10,634 bases of DNA from UBA9732 sp963615565 (GCA_963615565.1 CAVEGR010000131.1:1-10634), one strand, 5' to 3'; shown: positions 1-6,504, numbered from the stretch's first letter. The notes: generated by a model from the sequence alone, not told the origin. A program made the numbers and translations.

Positions 1-11
1 TTCTTAGTTTG

Positions 12-45
12 TTAACAATTGTGACCCAAATTTTTTAACAACTGT
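12..45 (-). repeat. Two direct 11-bp repeats, candidate operator
   Basis: Read on the minus strand, ACARTTGTTAA occurs at 45-35 and again at 22-12, 23 bp apart, with 10 of 11 bases shared. The first copy would cover the predicted transcription start of the left-facing promoter, and the second lies just downstream. A near copy (ATAATTGTTAA) sits on the plus strand at 4471-4481, at the predicted start of the outer-membrane gene transcript. A shared repressor site is an inference; AT-rich words of this length can recur by chance. Confidence 0.3.
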
Positions 46-49
46 TTAA

Positions 50-78
50 GTTATACTCTGCCTTGTGAAAATTTGCAA
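50..78 (-). promoter_or_regulatory. Sigma70-type promoter facing out of the window
   Basis: On the minus strand a -35 element TTGCAA (78-73) and a -10 element TATAAC (55-50) are separated by 17 bp. Two 7-base A-tracts (minus-strand sense) lie upstream at 86-80 and 105-99, where UP-element contacts would fall. The expected start is near position 43, so the transcript serves a gene beyond the left edge. The -35 and spacer length match those proposed for folD. No convincing terminator for typA is visible between typA and this promoter. Confidence 0.55.
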
Positions 79-138
79 GTTTTTTTCTGTTCTCAGCGTT
101 TTTTTGTATCATACCAGTATATGGTGCAAAAATCCAAA

Positions 139-1977
139 TTACTGTAGGCACTCTGGGAGGTAGCCTCTATTTTCCATAATCTTACGCTTTTGACTATCCA
201 AAACTTTCTTACACATTCTTATAGCACTTGGAGTAACTTCAACAAGCTCATCATCTTTAATAAAACGCATAGCATGCTCCAAGGTCATCTTCATAACAGG
301 AGTCAAAGACACAGCTTCATCGTGACCAGAAGCACGAAGGTTAGTCAACTTCTTTGTTCTTGTTGGATTTAGCAGTAAATCCCCTTCTCTGTTGCGTTCT
401 CCAACAACTTCTCCTTCATAGACAGGATCACCTGGAACAATGAAGAATCTTCCTCTGTCCTCAAGTTCCCAAATACCATAAGCCACAGCAACACCAGCAC
501 GGTCACAAACAAGTGAACCAGAAGCTCTGTCTGGAAAATCTCCCTTGTATGGTTCATATCCCTTAAGAGAACTATTCATAATACCGTAGCCACGAGTGTC
601 AGTAAGAAATTCATCTCTGTAACCAATAAGACCTCTAGAAGGAATTGAGAACTCCATTTTAACCCTAGAATTTTCCAAGTAGTTAATGTTGTTCATTGTT
701 GCCTTTCTCTTGGCAAGCTTTTCCATAACAGTACCACTATATTCTTCTGGACAATCAATAAGAAGATATTCAACAGGCTCTGTCTTGTGACCTTGATCAT
801 CTGTCTTAAAGATAATTCTTGGTCTTCCTACACAAAGTTCAAAGCCTTCACGACGCATTTGCTCAACAATGATAGCCATTTGGAATTCTCCACGGCCCTT
901 TACTGTAAATGAGTCATCTGCGTTCTTTTCAACCTGAATTGAAACGTTTCTTAGTGCTTCTTTGCACAATCTATCCCAAATTTTGGCAGATGTAAGTTGC
1001 TTTCCATCCTTTCCAGCTAAAGGAGAAATATTTTTACTAAAAAGCATAGAAACAGTAGGTTCATCTACCTTAATTCTATCAAGTGGCTTTGCATAATCCT
1101 TGTTACAAATTGTATCTCCAATTGAAACATTCTCAATGCCGGAAAGAACTACAATATCACCAGGTTCAACCAATTGAGCTTCTTTAAACTTAGGACCATC
1201 ATAGAGTTGTAGTCTAGTTACTCTAAGAGGAACATGCTGCCCTTTCTCGTTAATGCAGACCAATGAGTCATTTACTGTTGCACTTCCATTGATAATCTTA
1301 CCAACTGCCAAACGTCCAAGATAATCATCATATGAAAGATCACTGACTAACATTTGAAATGGTTCTTCGTTATCGTACATTGGAGCTGGGATGTAATCTA
1401 CTACTGCATCTAGTAGAGGGAAGATATTTTTTGCATCAGGATCATTGAGTTTATCTGAAAGAATTCCCGCTCTTCCATTAGCATAAAAGACTGGAACTTC
1501 AAGAACGCTTTCATCATTCTTAAGCTCTAACAGTAAGTCATAAACCTCATTTAGAACTTCTGTTGGTCTTGCATCCTGTCTGTCAATTTTATTGATAACT
1601 ACAATAACTGAAAGATTTTTCTCAAGAGCTTTTTGTAAAACAAATCGGGTTTGAGGAAGTGGGCCCTCAGCAGCGTCCACAAGAAGAATGACGCCATCTA
1701 CCATGGAAAGTCCACGCTCAACCTCGCCACCAAAGTCTGCGTGACCCGGAGTATCAATAATGTTGATTTTGACGCCCTTCCAGTGAATTGCACAGTTTTT
1801 TGCGTTAATTGTGATGCCTCGTTCTCTTTCAATGGCACCGCTATCCATAATTCTTTCTTGATTGCCCTTGGATTCTACTCCACTTTGGCGAAAAAGCGCA
1901 TCTACAAGAGTTGTTTTACCATGGTCAACGTGAGCAATAATTGCAATATTTCTGATTTTGTCGTTCTTTGTAATCAT
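139..1977 (-). CDS. typA: Ribosome-binding translational GTPase TypA/BipA
   Basis: TypA is an EF-G/LepA-like GTPase that binds the ribosome and supports 50S assembly and growth under stress, especially cold. The 612-residue product is a normal family length. GTPase motifs are clear: G1 AHVDHGKT (15-22), G2 RGITI (53-57), G3 DTPGH (75-79) and G4 NKID (129-132). The EF-G-like domains and TypA-specific C-terminal region follow, with SRGLIGYRDEFLTDTRG and a PVMKMTLEHAMRFIKDDELVEVTP stretch seen in parts. I chose the ATG at 1977 (MITKNDKIRN) over an in-frame TTG at 2010, because family members start close to the first beta strand and AGAGATAGAAAGA precedes the ATG. The ribosome site is weak. It lies 82 bp downstream of miaB and has its own promoter, so it may be transcribed both alone and by read-through from folD-miaB. 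Confidence 0.97.
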   Translation of the reverse strand: MITKNDKIRNIAIIAHVDHGKTTLVDALFRQSGVESKGNQERIMDSGAIERERGITINAKNCAIHWKGVKINIIDTPGHADFGGEVERGLSMVDGVILLVDAAEGPLPQTRFVLQKALEKNLSVIVVINKIDRQDARPTEVLNEVYDLLLELKNDESVLEVPVFYANGRAGILSDKLNDPDAKNIFPLLDAVVDYIPAPMYDNEEPFQMLVSDLSYDDYLGRLAVGKIINGSATVNDSLVCINEKGQHVPLRVTRLQLYDGPKFKEAQLVEPGDIVVLSGIENVSIGDTICNKDYAKPLDRIKVDEPTVSMLFSKNISPLAGKDGKQLTSAKIWDRLCKEALRNVSIQVEKNADDSFTVKGRGEFQMAIIVEQMRREGFELCVGRPRIIFKTDDQGHKTEPVEYLLIDCPEEYSGTVMEKLAKRKATMNNINYLENSRVKMEFSIPSRGLIGYRDEFLTDTRGYGIMNSSLKGYEPYKGDFPDRASGSLVCDRAGVAVAYGIWELEDRGRFFIVPGDPVYEGEVVGERNREGDLLLNPTRTKKLTNLRASGHDEAVSLTPVMKMTLEHAMRFIKDDELVEVTPSAIRMCKKVLDSQKRKIMENRGYLPECLQ

Positions 1978-2049
1978 ATTCTTTCTATCTCTTAAATTAA
2001 ATCCACACAAACGACTAAAATACTACAATTGGCCTTTTTTATGCAAGCC

Positions 2050-2079
2050 ATTATACAAGCTATACTTGCTCACCTACAA
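2050..2079 (-). promoter_or_regulatory. Probable typA promoter inside the miaB 3' end
   Basis: On the minus strand TTGTAG (2079-2074) is followed after 18 bp by a perfect TATAAT (2055-2050). The predicted start is near 2043, giving a 5' leader of about 65 nt before the typA ATG. The -35 hexamer lies within the last codons of miaB. The -10 region shares the 13-mer TGTATAATGGCTT with the folD promoter, and the -35 hexamer is identical to that proposed for tgt. Confidence 0.55.
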
Positions 2080-3364
2080 ACGTATTACCATTAAGTAGTT
2101 TAAATTTCACGTTAACCATGTTGCCTGGTTTGACTGCGCTAGATCCTTCTAGCACATTAAATGCAATCATCTCGCCGTGCTCATTGCGTCCAAGCATCTG
2201 ATTTTTATTATCTCTAGAAACTTGAGTTACAAGAACCTTCTGAACTCCATGGGCTCTCTTACTCTTTATCTTAGCAGCATTTGCAAGTTGCCAATCAATG
2301 AGCTTTTGAAGCCGCTCCTGCTTTTGTTTACCTGAAAGCTGGCCTTCCATAGAACAAGCACGGGTTCCCTCTCTAGGATTCCAATAGTACATATATGCTT
2401 CAATACAACCAACTTCTTCCATTGCAGAAATAGTCTCTTGGAATTCTTCTTCTGTTTCTCCTGGAAAACCCACCATAACATCTAATGCAAAAGTAACATC
2501 TGGTACTCTATCCTTAATTTTCTGAATAAGATCCAAATATTTTTCTCTGCTATAGCGTCTATTCATTAATTCTAGAATTCTTGTATTTCCACTTTGCATA
2601 GGAATATGCAAATGTTTTGCAACCTTAGGTTCTGTTGCAATAACTTCTATAAGTTCATCTGAAAAATCTTTAGGATGCGGGCTTTCAAATCTAATCCACT
2701 GAATGTTGTCACATTCTTTACAAATTTTTGTTAAAAGCTCTGGAAAATGAATACCATTACAATCATAAGAATTAACATTCTGTCCAAGCAAAGTAATTTC
2801 TCTCACACCAACAGAATCAAGATACTTAACCTCTTGAAGAATTTCTTCAACAGGTCTTGAAACTTCACGGCCTCTGACATAAGGGACAATACAGTAAGAA
2901 CAGAAGTTATTACAACCATTCATTATTGGAATATAAGAAGCAAACTCTCCGTCCTTATGGTACGCTTTTGTGAATATATATTTTTCACTTTCAGATGGAG
3001 TCTTAAAATCGCCAACAATGTCCAAAATCCGCAGTTTATCGTTATTTCCAACAACAAAGTCTATTTGTGGGGCATCTTTTTTTGCTTCATCCTTAAGCCT
3101 GTCAGCCATGCAACCAGTGAGAACTAGCACAAGTTTTTCACCTTTTTTTGCCTTTTCACTCTTAACATGAGTATAAGCACCAAGGCGTCCCCAAATTCTA
3201 TTTTCAGCACTTTTTCTGACAGAACATGTATTAATAATAGCTAAATCAGCCTCTTCTGGAGTCCTAGCAACTTCCCACCCCTGACCTAAAAGAGCACTCT
3301 CTATAGCATTTGATTCTGCCACATTCATCTGACAGCCATATGTTTCAATGAAGAACTTTTTCAT
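2060..3364 (-). CDS. miaB: tRNA-2-methylthio-N6-dimethylallyladenosine synthase MiaB
   Basis: MiaB is a radical-SAM methylthiotransferase. It converts i6A37 to ms2i6A37 in tRNAs that read UNN codons, using two iron-sulfur clusters. The 434-residue product has the full three-domain layout. The UPF0004 domain has cluster cysteines C11 (ETYGC), C47 (NTC) and C85 (LTGC). The radical-SAM motif CNNFCSYC places C151, C155 and C158, followed by PYVRGRE. A C-terminal TRAM domain covers roughly 370-434. The N-terminal QMNVAES and the SVRKSAENR segment favour MiaB over MtaB or RimO. I chose the ATG at 3364 rather than an in-frame TTG at 3382, because GGAG lies 7 nt upstream and the protein then starts MKKFFIETYGCQMN as the family does. 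folD ends only 2 nt upstream, so translation is probably coupled. Confidence 0.97.
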   Translation of the reverse strand: MKKFFIETYGCQMNVAESNAIESALLGQGWEVARTPEEADLAIINTCSVRKSAENRIWGRLGAYTHVKSEKAKKGEKLVLVLTGCMADRLKDEAKKDAPQIDFVVGNNDKLRILDIVGDFKTPSESEKYIFTKAYHKDGEFASYIPIMNGCNNFCSYCIVPYVRGREVSRPVEEILQEVKYLDSVGVREITLLGQNVNSYDCNGIHFPELLTKICKECDNIQWIRFESPHPKDFSDELIEVIATEPKVAKHLHIPMQSGNTRILELMNRRYSREKYLDLIQKIKDRVPDVTFALDVMVGFPGETEEEFQETISAMEEVGCIEAYMYYWNPREGTRACSMEGQLSGKQKQERLQKLIDWQLANAAKIKSKRAHGVQKVLVTQVSRDNKNQMLGRNEHGEMIAFNVLEGSSAVKPGNMVNVKFKLLNGNTFVGEQV

Positions 3365-3389
3365 TTTTAAACTCCAACACAAACTCCAA
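3365..3389 (-). promoter_or_regulatory. Duplicated ribosome binding site of miaB within folD
   Basis: The word TTGGAGTTT occurs twice, at 3389-3381 and 3377-3369, with a 12-nt offset. The proximal copy puts GGAG 7 nt before the miaB ATG and decides that start. Both copies lie in the last codons of folD and encode its GVCVGV tail, so the folD stop falls inside the miaB initiation region. Confidence 0.65.
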
Positions 3390-4290
3390 AATCCAAATTT
3401 GTCACAAGATCATTTGCTTCAATACCCTTAATGTCGCATGCAGCTAGCACTGTATTTTCCATAAGCATTGCTATAGTCATTGGACCAACACCACCAGGAA
3501 CTGGAGTAATTGCACTAGCCTTAGATTCTACAGCAGCAAAATCAACATCACCTTTTAGTGCATATCCATTTTTTTTACTAGAATCTGGAACTCTATTCAT
3601 CCCAACATCAATGACCACAACACCATCTTTTACCATATCTGCTGTCACAACATTCGTATGACCTACAGCACTTATTAAAATATCGGCCCTTTTGACGTAA
3701 GGTACAATGTCTGGTGTCAATGAATGACAAATTGTCACAGTTGCATTTCTATCTTTTTGCATTAACAGTGCTGCCATTGGTTTGCCAACAATATTGCTAC
3801 GGCCCAAGATACAAACATCTTTACGGTCTGTAAGAATATGATAGTGATCCAAAAGACGTAAGATACCTTTTGGTGTACAGGCCACATGAGATCTTTGTCC
3901 CAAAAGCAATTTACCAATATTAACAGGATGAAAACCATCTACATCTTTACTTGGATCAATAGCGTTAATTATCTTTACTTCATTAATTTGAGGTGGAAGA
4001 GGAAGCTGAACTAAAATACCATCAACATTCTCATTTTCATTTAAAGACTGAACTGTAGCTAACAGTTCTTTTTCAGATAAAGAGTTATCAAATGTTAAAT
4101 CCAAATGCTCAATACCAATTTGGTCACAAGCTTTCTTCTTGCCTTTTACATAAGTTTGGCTTGCAGGATTATCCCCAACAAGTACAACAGCTAAACATGG
4201 TTTTCTAGAAAACCGCATCTCAAAAGCAGAACACAATCTAGAAGTTTGCTCATTTACAATTTGGCTGAGCTCTTTACCCGATAAAATCAA
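3367..4290 (-). CDS. folD: Bifunctional methylenetetrahydrofolate dehydrogenase/cyclohydrolase FolD
   Basis: FolD interconverts 5,10-methylene-THF and 10-formyl-THF through the methenyl form, using NADP. It supplies one-carbon units for purine synthesis and initiator-tRNA formylation. The 307-residue protein carries the catalytic Y47-x3-K51 pair in QTYVKGKKKA, VQLPLP (94-99), KDVDGFHP (115-122), the nucleotide-binding GRSNIVGKP (163-171) and the signature PVPGGVGPMT near the end. The start is a TTG at 4290, supported by GGAGGT 8 nt upstream and by MILSGKEL matching the usual N-terminus; no upstream ATG is in frame. The C-terminus runs roughly 15-20 residues past the usual end (through GVCVGV), and this extra stretch carries the miaB ribosome sites. 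It is the first gene of the folD-miaB(-typA) unit, with its own promoter and a 5' hairpin. Confidence 0.97.
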   Translation of the reverse strand: MILSGKELSQIVNEQTSRLCSAFEMRFSRKPCLAVVLVGDNPASQTYVKGKKKACDQIGIEHLDLTFDNSLSEKELLATVQSLNENENVDGILVQLPLPPQINEVKIINAIDPSKDVDGFHPVNIGKLLLGQRSHVACTPKGILRLLDHYHILTDRKDVCILGRSNIVGKPMAALLMQKDRNATVTICHSLTPDIVPYVKRADILISAVGHTNVVTADMVKDGVVVIDVGMNRVPDSSKKNGYALKGDVDFAAVESKASAITPVPGGVGPMTIAMLMENTVLAACDIKGIEANDLVTNLDFGVCVGV

Positions 4291-4304
4291 TGCGTCACAC
4301 CTCC
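4288..4304 (-). promoter_or_regulatory. Strong ribosome site setting a TTG start for folD
   Basis: GGAGGT (4304-4299) precedes TTG (4290-4288) by 8 nt. The nearby GTG in the spacer is out of frame with FolD. A near-consensus Shine-Dalgarno paired with a weak start codon fits initiation tuned by mRNA structure, because a hairpin ends 2 nt upstream. Confidence 0.75.
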
Positions 4305-4306
4305 AA

Positions 4307-4330
4307 CTAAAGTTTGCATTGCAACTTTAG
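4307..4330 (-). promoter_or_regulatory. 5' hairpin/palindrome in the folD leader
   Basis: CTAAAGTT and AACTTTAG form a perfect 8-bp inverted repeat. Two further GC pairs form inside if one base is bulged, leaving a 3-nt loop. With the predicted start near 4333, the hairpin would occupy about nucleotides 4-27 of the mRNA and end just before GGAGGT. It could be an mRNA-stabilising 5' stem, a translational control element, or a DNA operator just downstream of the promoter. No riboswitch class is recognised. Confidence 0.5.
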
Positions 4331-4339
4331 ACCAAAGCC

Positions 4340-4368
4340 ATTATACACAAAAGAAAGTTAATTTGCAA
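4340..4368 (-). promoter_or_regulatory. folD promoter
   Basis: On the minus strand TTGCAA (4368-4363) is followed after exactly 17 bp by a perfect TATAAT (4345-4340). The predicted start is near 4333, giving a leader of about 43 nt. T-tracts (minus-strand sense) sit directly upstream of the -35 in UP-element position. This is the best promoter match in the window. Confidence 0.7.
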
Positions 4369-4412
4369 AAACCTCAAAAACCATCAAAAACCCTTGTAAT
4401 CTCTTGTAATCT
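4367..4412. repeat. Helically phased A-tracts and a 10-bp tandem repeat
   Basis: Three A5 tracts lie at 4367-4371, 4376-4380 and 4386-4390, about one helical turn apart, which predicts intrinsic DNA bending. They are directly followed by a perfect tandem repeat CTTGTAATCT at 4393-4402 and 4403-4412, also of one helical turn. The block lies between the -35 elements of folD and the plus-strand envelope genes. It could bind a regulator on one DNA face or act as an UP element for folD. Confidence 0.5.
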
Positions 4413-4436
4413 TATGAAGTTATGTGTGTTTTTAGT

Positions 4437-4463
4437 TTGACAATGAGGTAGCTAGTTTATCAA
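4437..4463 (+). promoter_or_regulatory. Probable promoter of the barrel-lipoprotein unit
   Basis: A consensus -35 TTGACA lies at 4437-4442. The best -10 nearby is TATCAA at 4458-4463, with a short 15-bp spacer and only four of six bases matching. CATAAT at 4470-4475 is a better -10 but is too far from TTGACA and has no -35 of its own. A poor -10/spacer next to upstream repeats would suit an activated or repressed promoter. The -35 is firm, the rest is tentative. Confidence 0.35.
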
Positions 4464-4500
4464 CTGCAACATAATTGTTAATATTACCCATGAGGTGAAC

Positions 4501-5106
4501 ATGAAAAAAAGAACACTTTTTATTGTCATTTTATTAATACTTTGCATAAGTACAGCCTTTTGTAGTTCTACATATTATCAAAAAGGCGACCAAGTTTTTT
4601 CAATTAGAGCAGGCGTAGACTTCCCAGGATTCTTATCTTTCTTTAATACTCCAGAAAGAAATCAGACCCTTGGGGACATCCACATGCAAAAAGTTGGCGG
4701 AGTTGCTTCAATATCATATCAAGGCTTTTTGAGCGAATATTTTGCAATTGGTGGCGAATTAGGCTATCAATTCATCAATTCTCTCACTCCTTCACTATAC
4801 ACAACAGTACCAATTACAGCCAAGTTCACATACATTCCAGTCCAGACCGGTAAATTTGACATAGCGCTTTCAGCTAATCTTGGTCTTGCATTTATTAAGT
4901 ACGATACCGGCAAATATCTTGCTCCATATGCGAGCCTCACACTCTGCCCAACTATCTACATCACAGAATCTTGGGGCCTAGGCATTGAAAGCGGAATCAT
5001 GACAACAGCAGAACTTTACACAAAAAGCAGCTCTTACAACAAAGTTCAAGACAACTCCATTCTTGGCATGATTCCACTTACACTTTGTATCTCATACAGA
5101 CACTAG
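4501..5106 (+). CDS. Small outer-membrane beta-barrel protein (predicted)
   Basis: The 201-residue product begins MKKRTLFIVILLILCISTAF, a classic signal peptide with cleavage likely around residues 20-23 (AFC/SS). There is a Cys here, but Phe at -1 makes a lipobox unlikely. The mature part has amphipathic strand-turn-strand patterns rich in Gly, Tyr and Phe (e.g. FAIGGELGYQF, FDIALSANLGLAFIKY, WGLGIESGIM). This fits a compact, perhaps eight-stranded barrel of OmpW-like size. The last residue is His rather than the usual terminal aromatic. GAGGTGA at 4492-4498 is the ribosome site, which rules out the in-frame GTG at 4495 that it contains. I recall a small barrel protein next to folD in T. pallidum, but have not checked this. 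Function is unknown. The lipoprotein gene follows 9 nt downstream. Confidence 0.7.
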   Translation: MKKRTLFIVILLILCISTAFCSSTYYQKGDQVFSIRAGVDFPGFLSFFNTPERNQTLGDIHMQKVGGVASISYQGFLSEYFAIGGELGYQFINSLTPSLYTTVPITAKFTYIPVQTGKFDIALSANLGLAFIKYDTGKYLAPYASLTLCPTIYITESWGLGIESGIMTTAELYTKSSSYNKVQDNSILGMIPLTLCISYRH

Positions 5107-5115
5107 GAGGCCAAC

Positions 5116-6102
5116 ATGAAAAAATCACTCATTTTTGCACTACTTTTAACAATTATCTGCGTTTTGTGTTCTTGCAACATGGATGCCCAGGACGGCATCC
5201 ACTCCGCAATAGCCTCCTCCACCAAGGAATCCAAAACCAAAATCAACGCTTATCTTGGCTACTATGACAGCTGCCATTATATTTGGACCGATACTTCTAT
5301 CACCCGCATTGACACAGGCTCTTCTAATACTACTTTCTCTGACATCTCAGCCAATGAAGCTGAAGGTGCAGCTCTTCTATCAGATGGTTCCATTTTGGTT
5401 GAAAAGCATGATGCTAAAGTTTACAAATACAATTCTAGTGGCAAAGAAAAGGAAGAGTTAAAGGAAGGCCTCGTTTGCACAGCTCTTATGACAAACGGCA
5501 CAATTCTTGGAACTTATGACAATGAACTGAAGCTTTTTGATTCAACTGGAAAGGCTATTTCAGATGCTATCACAGATTTTAAAACAATTCGTGAAAGCGG
5601 AAAATATACATTAATAGAAACCACTTCAAAGTATTATATCTACAATAGTTCTAGCCTAGTTGCTAGTGGAGATGTAGTAAACTCAAATTATTTAACCTCA
5701 GGCTTTCAAGCAATTAGTGAGTCAGAGTTCTACATTCTTCTCAAAAACAACTATACTGTTTATAAACTATCTGTAACTGATTCCAATCTTACTTCTGAAA
5801 AATATGTGTCTGCAAATTATTCTTATGGAACAGAAACTTTCTCATTCAGTTATGAAAGTGACTCAACAACTTACATTGTCTTTAAAGCTAGCGAAACATT
5901 TGTAAAAATAACACTTGGAGATTCTCCTAAAGTTGAAGCAGTTACAAGTGGATATGCAAGTCTAAAACAAAATACAGTAGTCAACATTCTTCCAGACAAA
6001 TCTAGTTCAGATCACAACAAGTTTATTGTTGCAACTTGGGCCAACTCATTATGGAAGATTGACCCAACTTCAACTTCTGATCCTGTTAACCTTCTAGACT
6101 AA
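5116..6102 (+). CDS. Lipoprotein with a predicted seven-bladed beta-propeller
   Basis: The 328-residue product has a lipoprotein signal peptide: K2K3, a hydrophobic core, then L-C-S-C with the acylated Cys at residue 20. The next residues (Asn-Met-Asp) give no simple retention prediction. After a linker, a degenerate strand-turn-strand unit recurs seven times, centred near residues 57, 93, 129, 164, 206, 253 and 303. Examples are SDGSILVEKHDAKVYKYNSS, TNGTILGTYDNELKLFDSTG and KFIVATWANSLWKIDP. Spacing of about 36-50 residues is what a seven-bladed propeller needs. No catalytic motif or named family is recognised; a binding or scaffold role is an inference. AGGAGG overlaps the stop of the barrel gene and sits 5 nt before the ATG, so the two are co-expressed. 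The 3' end overlaps the converging Nudix gene by 9 bp. Confidence 0.7.
   Translation: MKKSLIFALLLTIICVLCSCNMDAQDGIHSAIASSTKESKTKINAYLGYYDSCHYIWTDTSITRIDTGSSNTTFSDISANEAEGAALLSDGSILVEKHDAKVYKYNSSGKEKEELKEGLVCTALMTNGTILGTYDNELKLFDSTGKAISDAITDFKTIRESGKYTLIETTSKYYIYNSSSLVASGDVVNSNYLTSGFQAISESEFYILLKNNYTVYKLSVTDSNLTSEKYVSANYSYGTETFSFSYESDSTTYIVFKASETFVKITLGDSPKVEAVTSGYASLKQNTVVNILPDKSSSDHNKFIVATWANSLWKIDPTSTSDPVNLLD
5180..5201 (+). other. Intragenic perfect hairpin after the lipobox codon
   Basis: TGGATGCC and GGCATCCA form an uninterrupted 8-bp inverted repeat with a 6-nt loop. It begins 4 nt after the codon of the acylated cysteine of the lipoprotein. In mRNA it would be one of the more stable local structures of this AT-rich gene. 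It could slow ribosomes just as the signal peptide emerges, or it may be coincidental. Confidence 0.3.
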
Positions 6103-6504
6103 CTTTCTTAAAAGTTTTCGAATTTCACAGCTTGTAAAGGGCCTACATTTGTAGGTCCTTACTTTTTCAAGAGGAATCCACTTAAGATCTGAAAACTCAT
6201 TTGGTTTTAGAGTCTGGTCAAACACTTCTGTCTTATAAAAGAAAGTTGTCCATTTAAAAAATGGAAGCAAATTAAGAGTCCATGAGCAAATAAAGTTAGT
6301 TTTTAAGACATCTAGGTTGCAACCGGTTTCCTCAAAAAATTCCCTCTTTGCACAATCTATATAATGCTCGCCCTTCTCCTTGCCACCTCCGGGAACAGCC
6401 CACGTGAGAAGAAAGAGACCTTGGGATCGTTTACCCATAAGTATTGAGTTGTTAAGAATGAGGCCAATACCTGCACCTCTATAAGGAAATCTTATTTTAT
6501 GCAT
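6094..6504 (-). CDS. Nudix family hydrolase
   Basis: Nudix enzymes hydrolyse nucleoside diphosphates linked to another moiety, with Mg2+ or Mn2+ held by the Nudix helix. The 136-residue protein contains a complete box: G-x5-E-x7-REFFEETGC, all conserved Gly, Arg and Glu present. It is preceded by WAVPGGG, the usual lead-in strand. The short N-terminus (MHKIRFPYRGAGIGLILNN) starts right at the first beta strand, supporting the ATG at 6504. The start lies within the end of tgt (13-bp overlap), which argues for translational coupling; the ribosome site GGTGG is weak and close. Substrate cannot be read from sequence. The tgt link suggests, without proving, nucleotide or queuine-precursor clean-up. 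The 3' end overlaps the lipoprotein gene by 9 bp and contains that operon's terminator on the opposite strand. Confidence 0.93.
   Translation of the reverse strand: MHKIRFPYRGAGIGLILNNSILMGKRSQGLFLLTWAVPGGGKEKGEHYIDCAKREFFEETGCNLDVLKTNFICSWTLNLLPFFKWTTFFYKTEVFDQTLKPNEFSDLKWIPLEKVRTYKCRPFTSCEIRKLLRKLV
6137..6167 (+). terminator. Intrinsic terminator of the barrel-lipoprotein unit, inside the Nudix CDS
   Basis: An 11-bp stem (6137-6147 with 6150-6160, one G-U pair, 2-nt loop as drawn) is followed by AC and five T residues on the plus strand. It starts 34 bp after the lipoprotein stop. On the minus strand there is no T-run after the stem, so it should act in one direction only. The same bases encode TYKCRPF of the Nudix protein, so coding and termination share sequence. 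Confidence 0.65.

Noticed and set aside
80..105. T7 tracts at 80-86 and 99-105 as plus-strand terminators
   Set aside because: No stem precedes either run and no plus-strand gene ends here; they fit better as upstream A-tracts of the minus-strand promoter.
1651..1995. Plus-strand ORF of 114 codons opposite the typA GTPase domain
   Set aside because: It lies wholly antisense to a highly conserved gene, with no recognisable domain and a composition that follows from the typA codons.
1978..2010. TTG at 2010 as the typA start
   Set aside because: It would add 11 residues unlike the family; the ATG at 1977 gives the usual N-terminus.
3365..3382. TTG at 3382 as the miaB start
   Set aside because: It overlaps folD, and GGAG is correctly spaced for the ATG at 3364 instead.
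4495..4500. GTG at 4495 as the start of the barrel protein
   Set aside because: This GTG is part of the GAGGTGA ribosome site serving the ATG at 4501.
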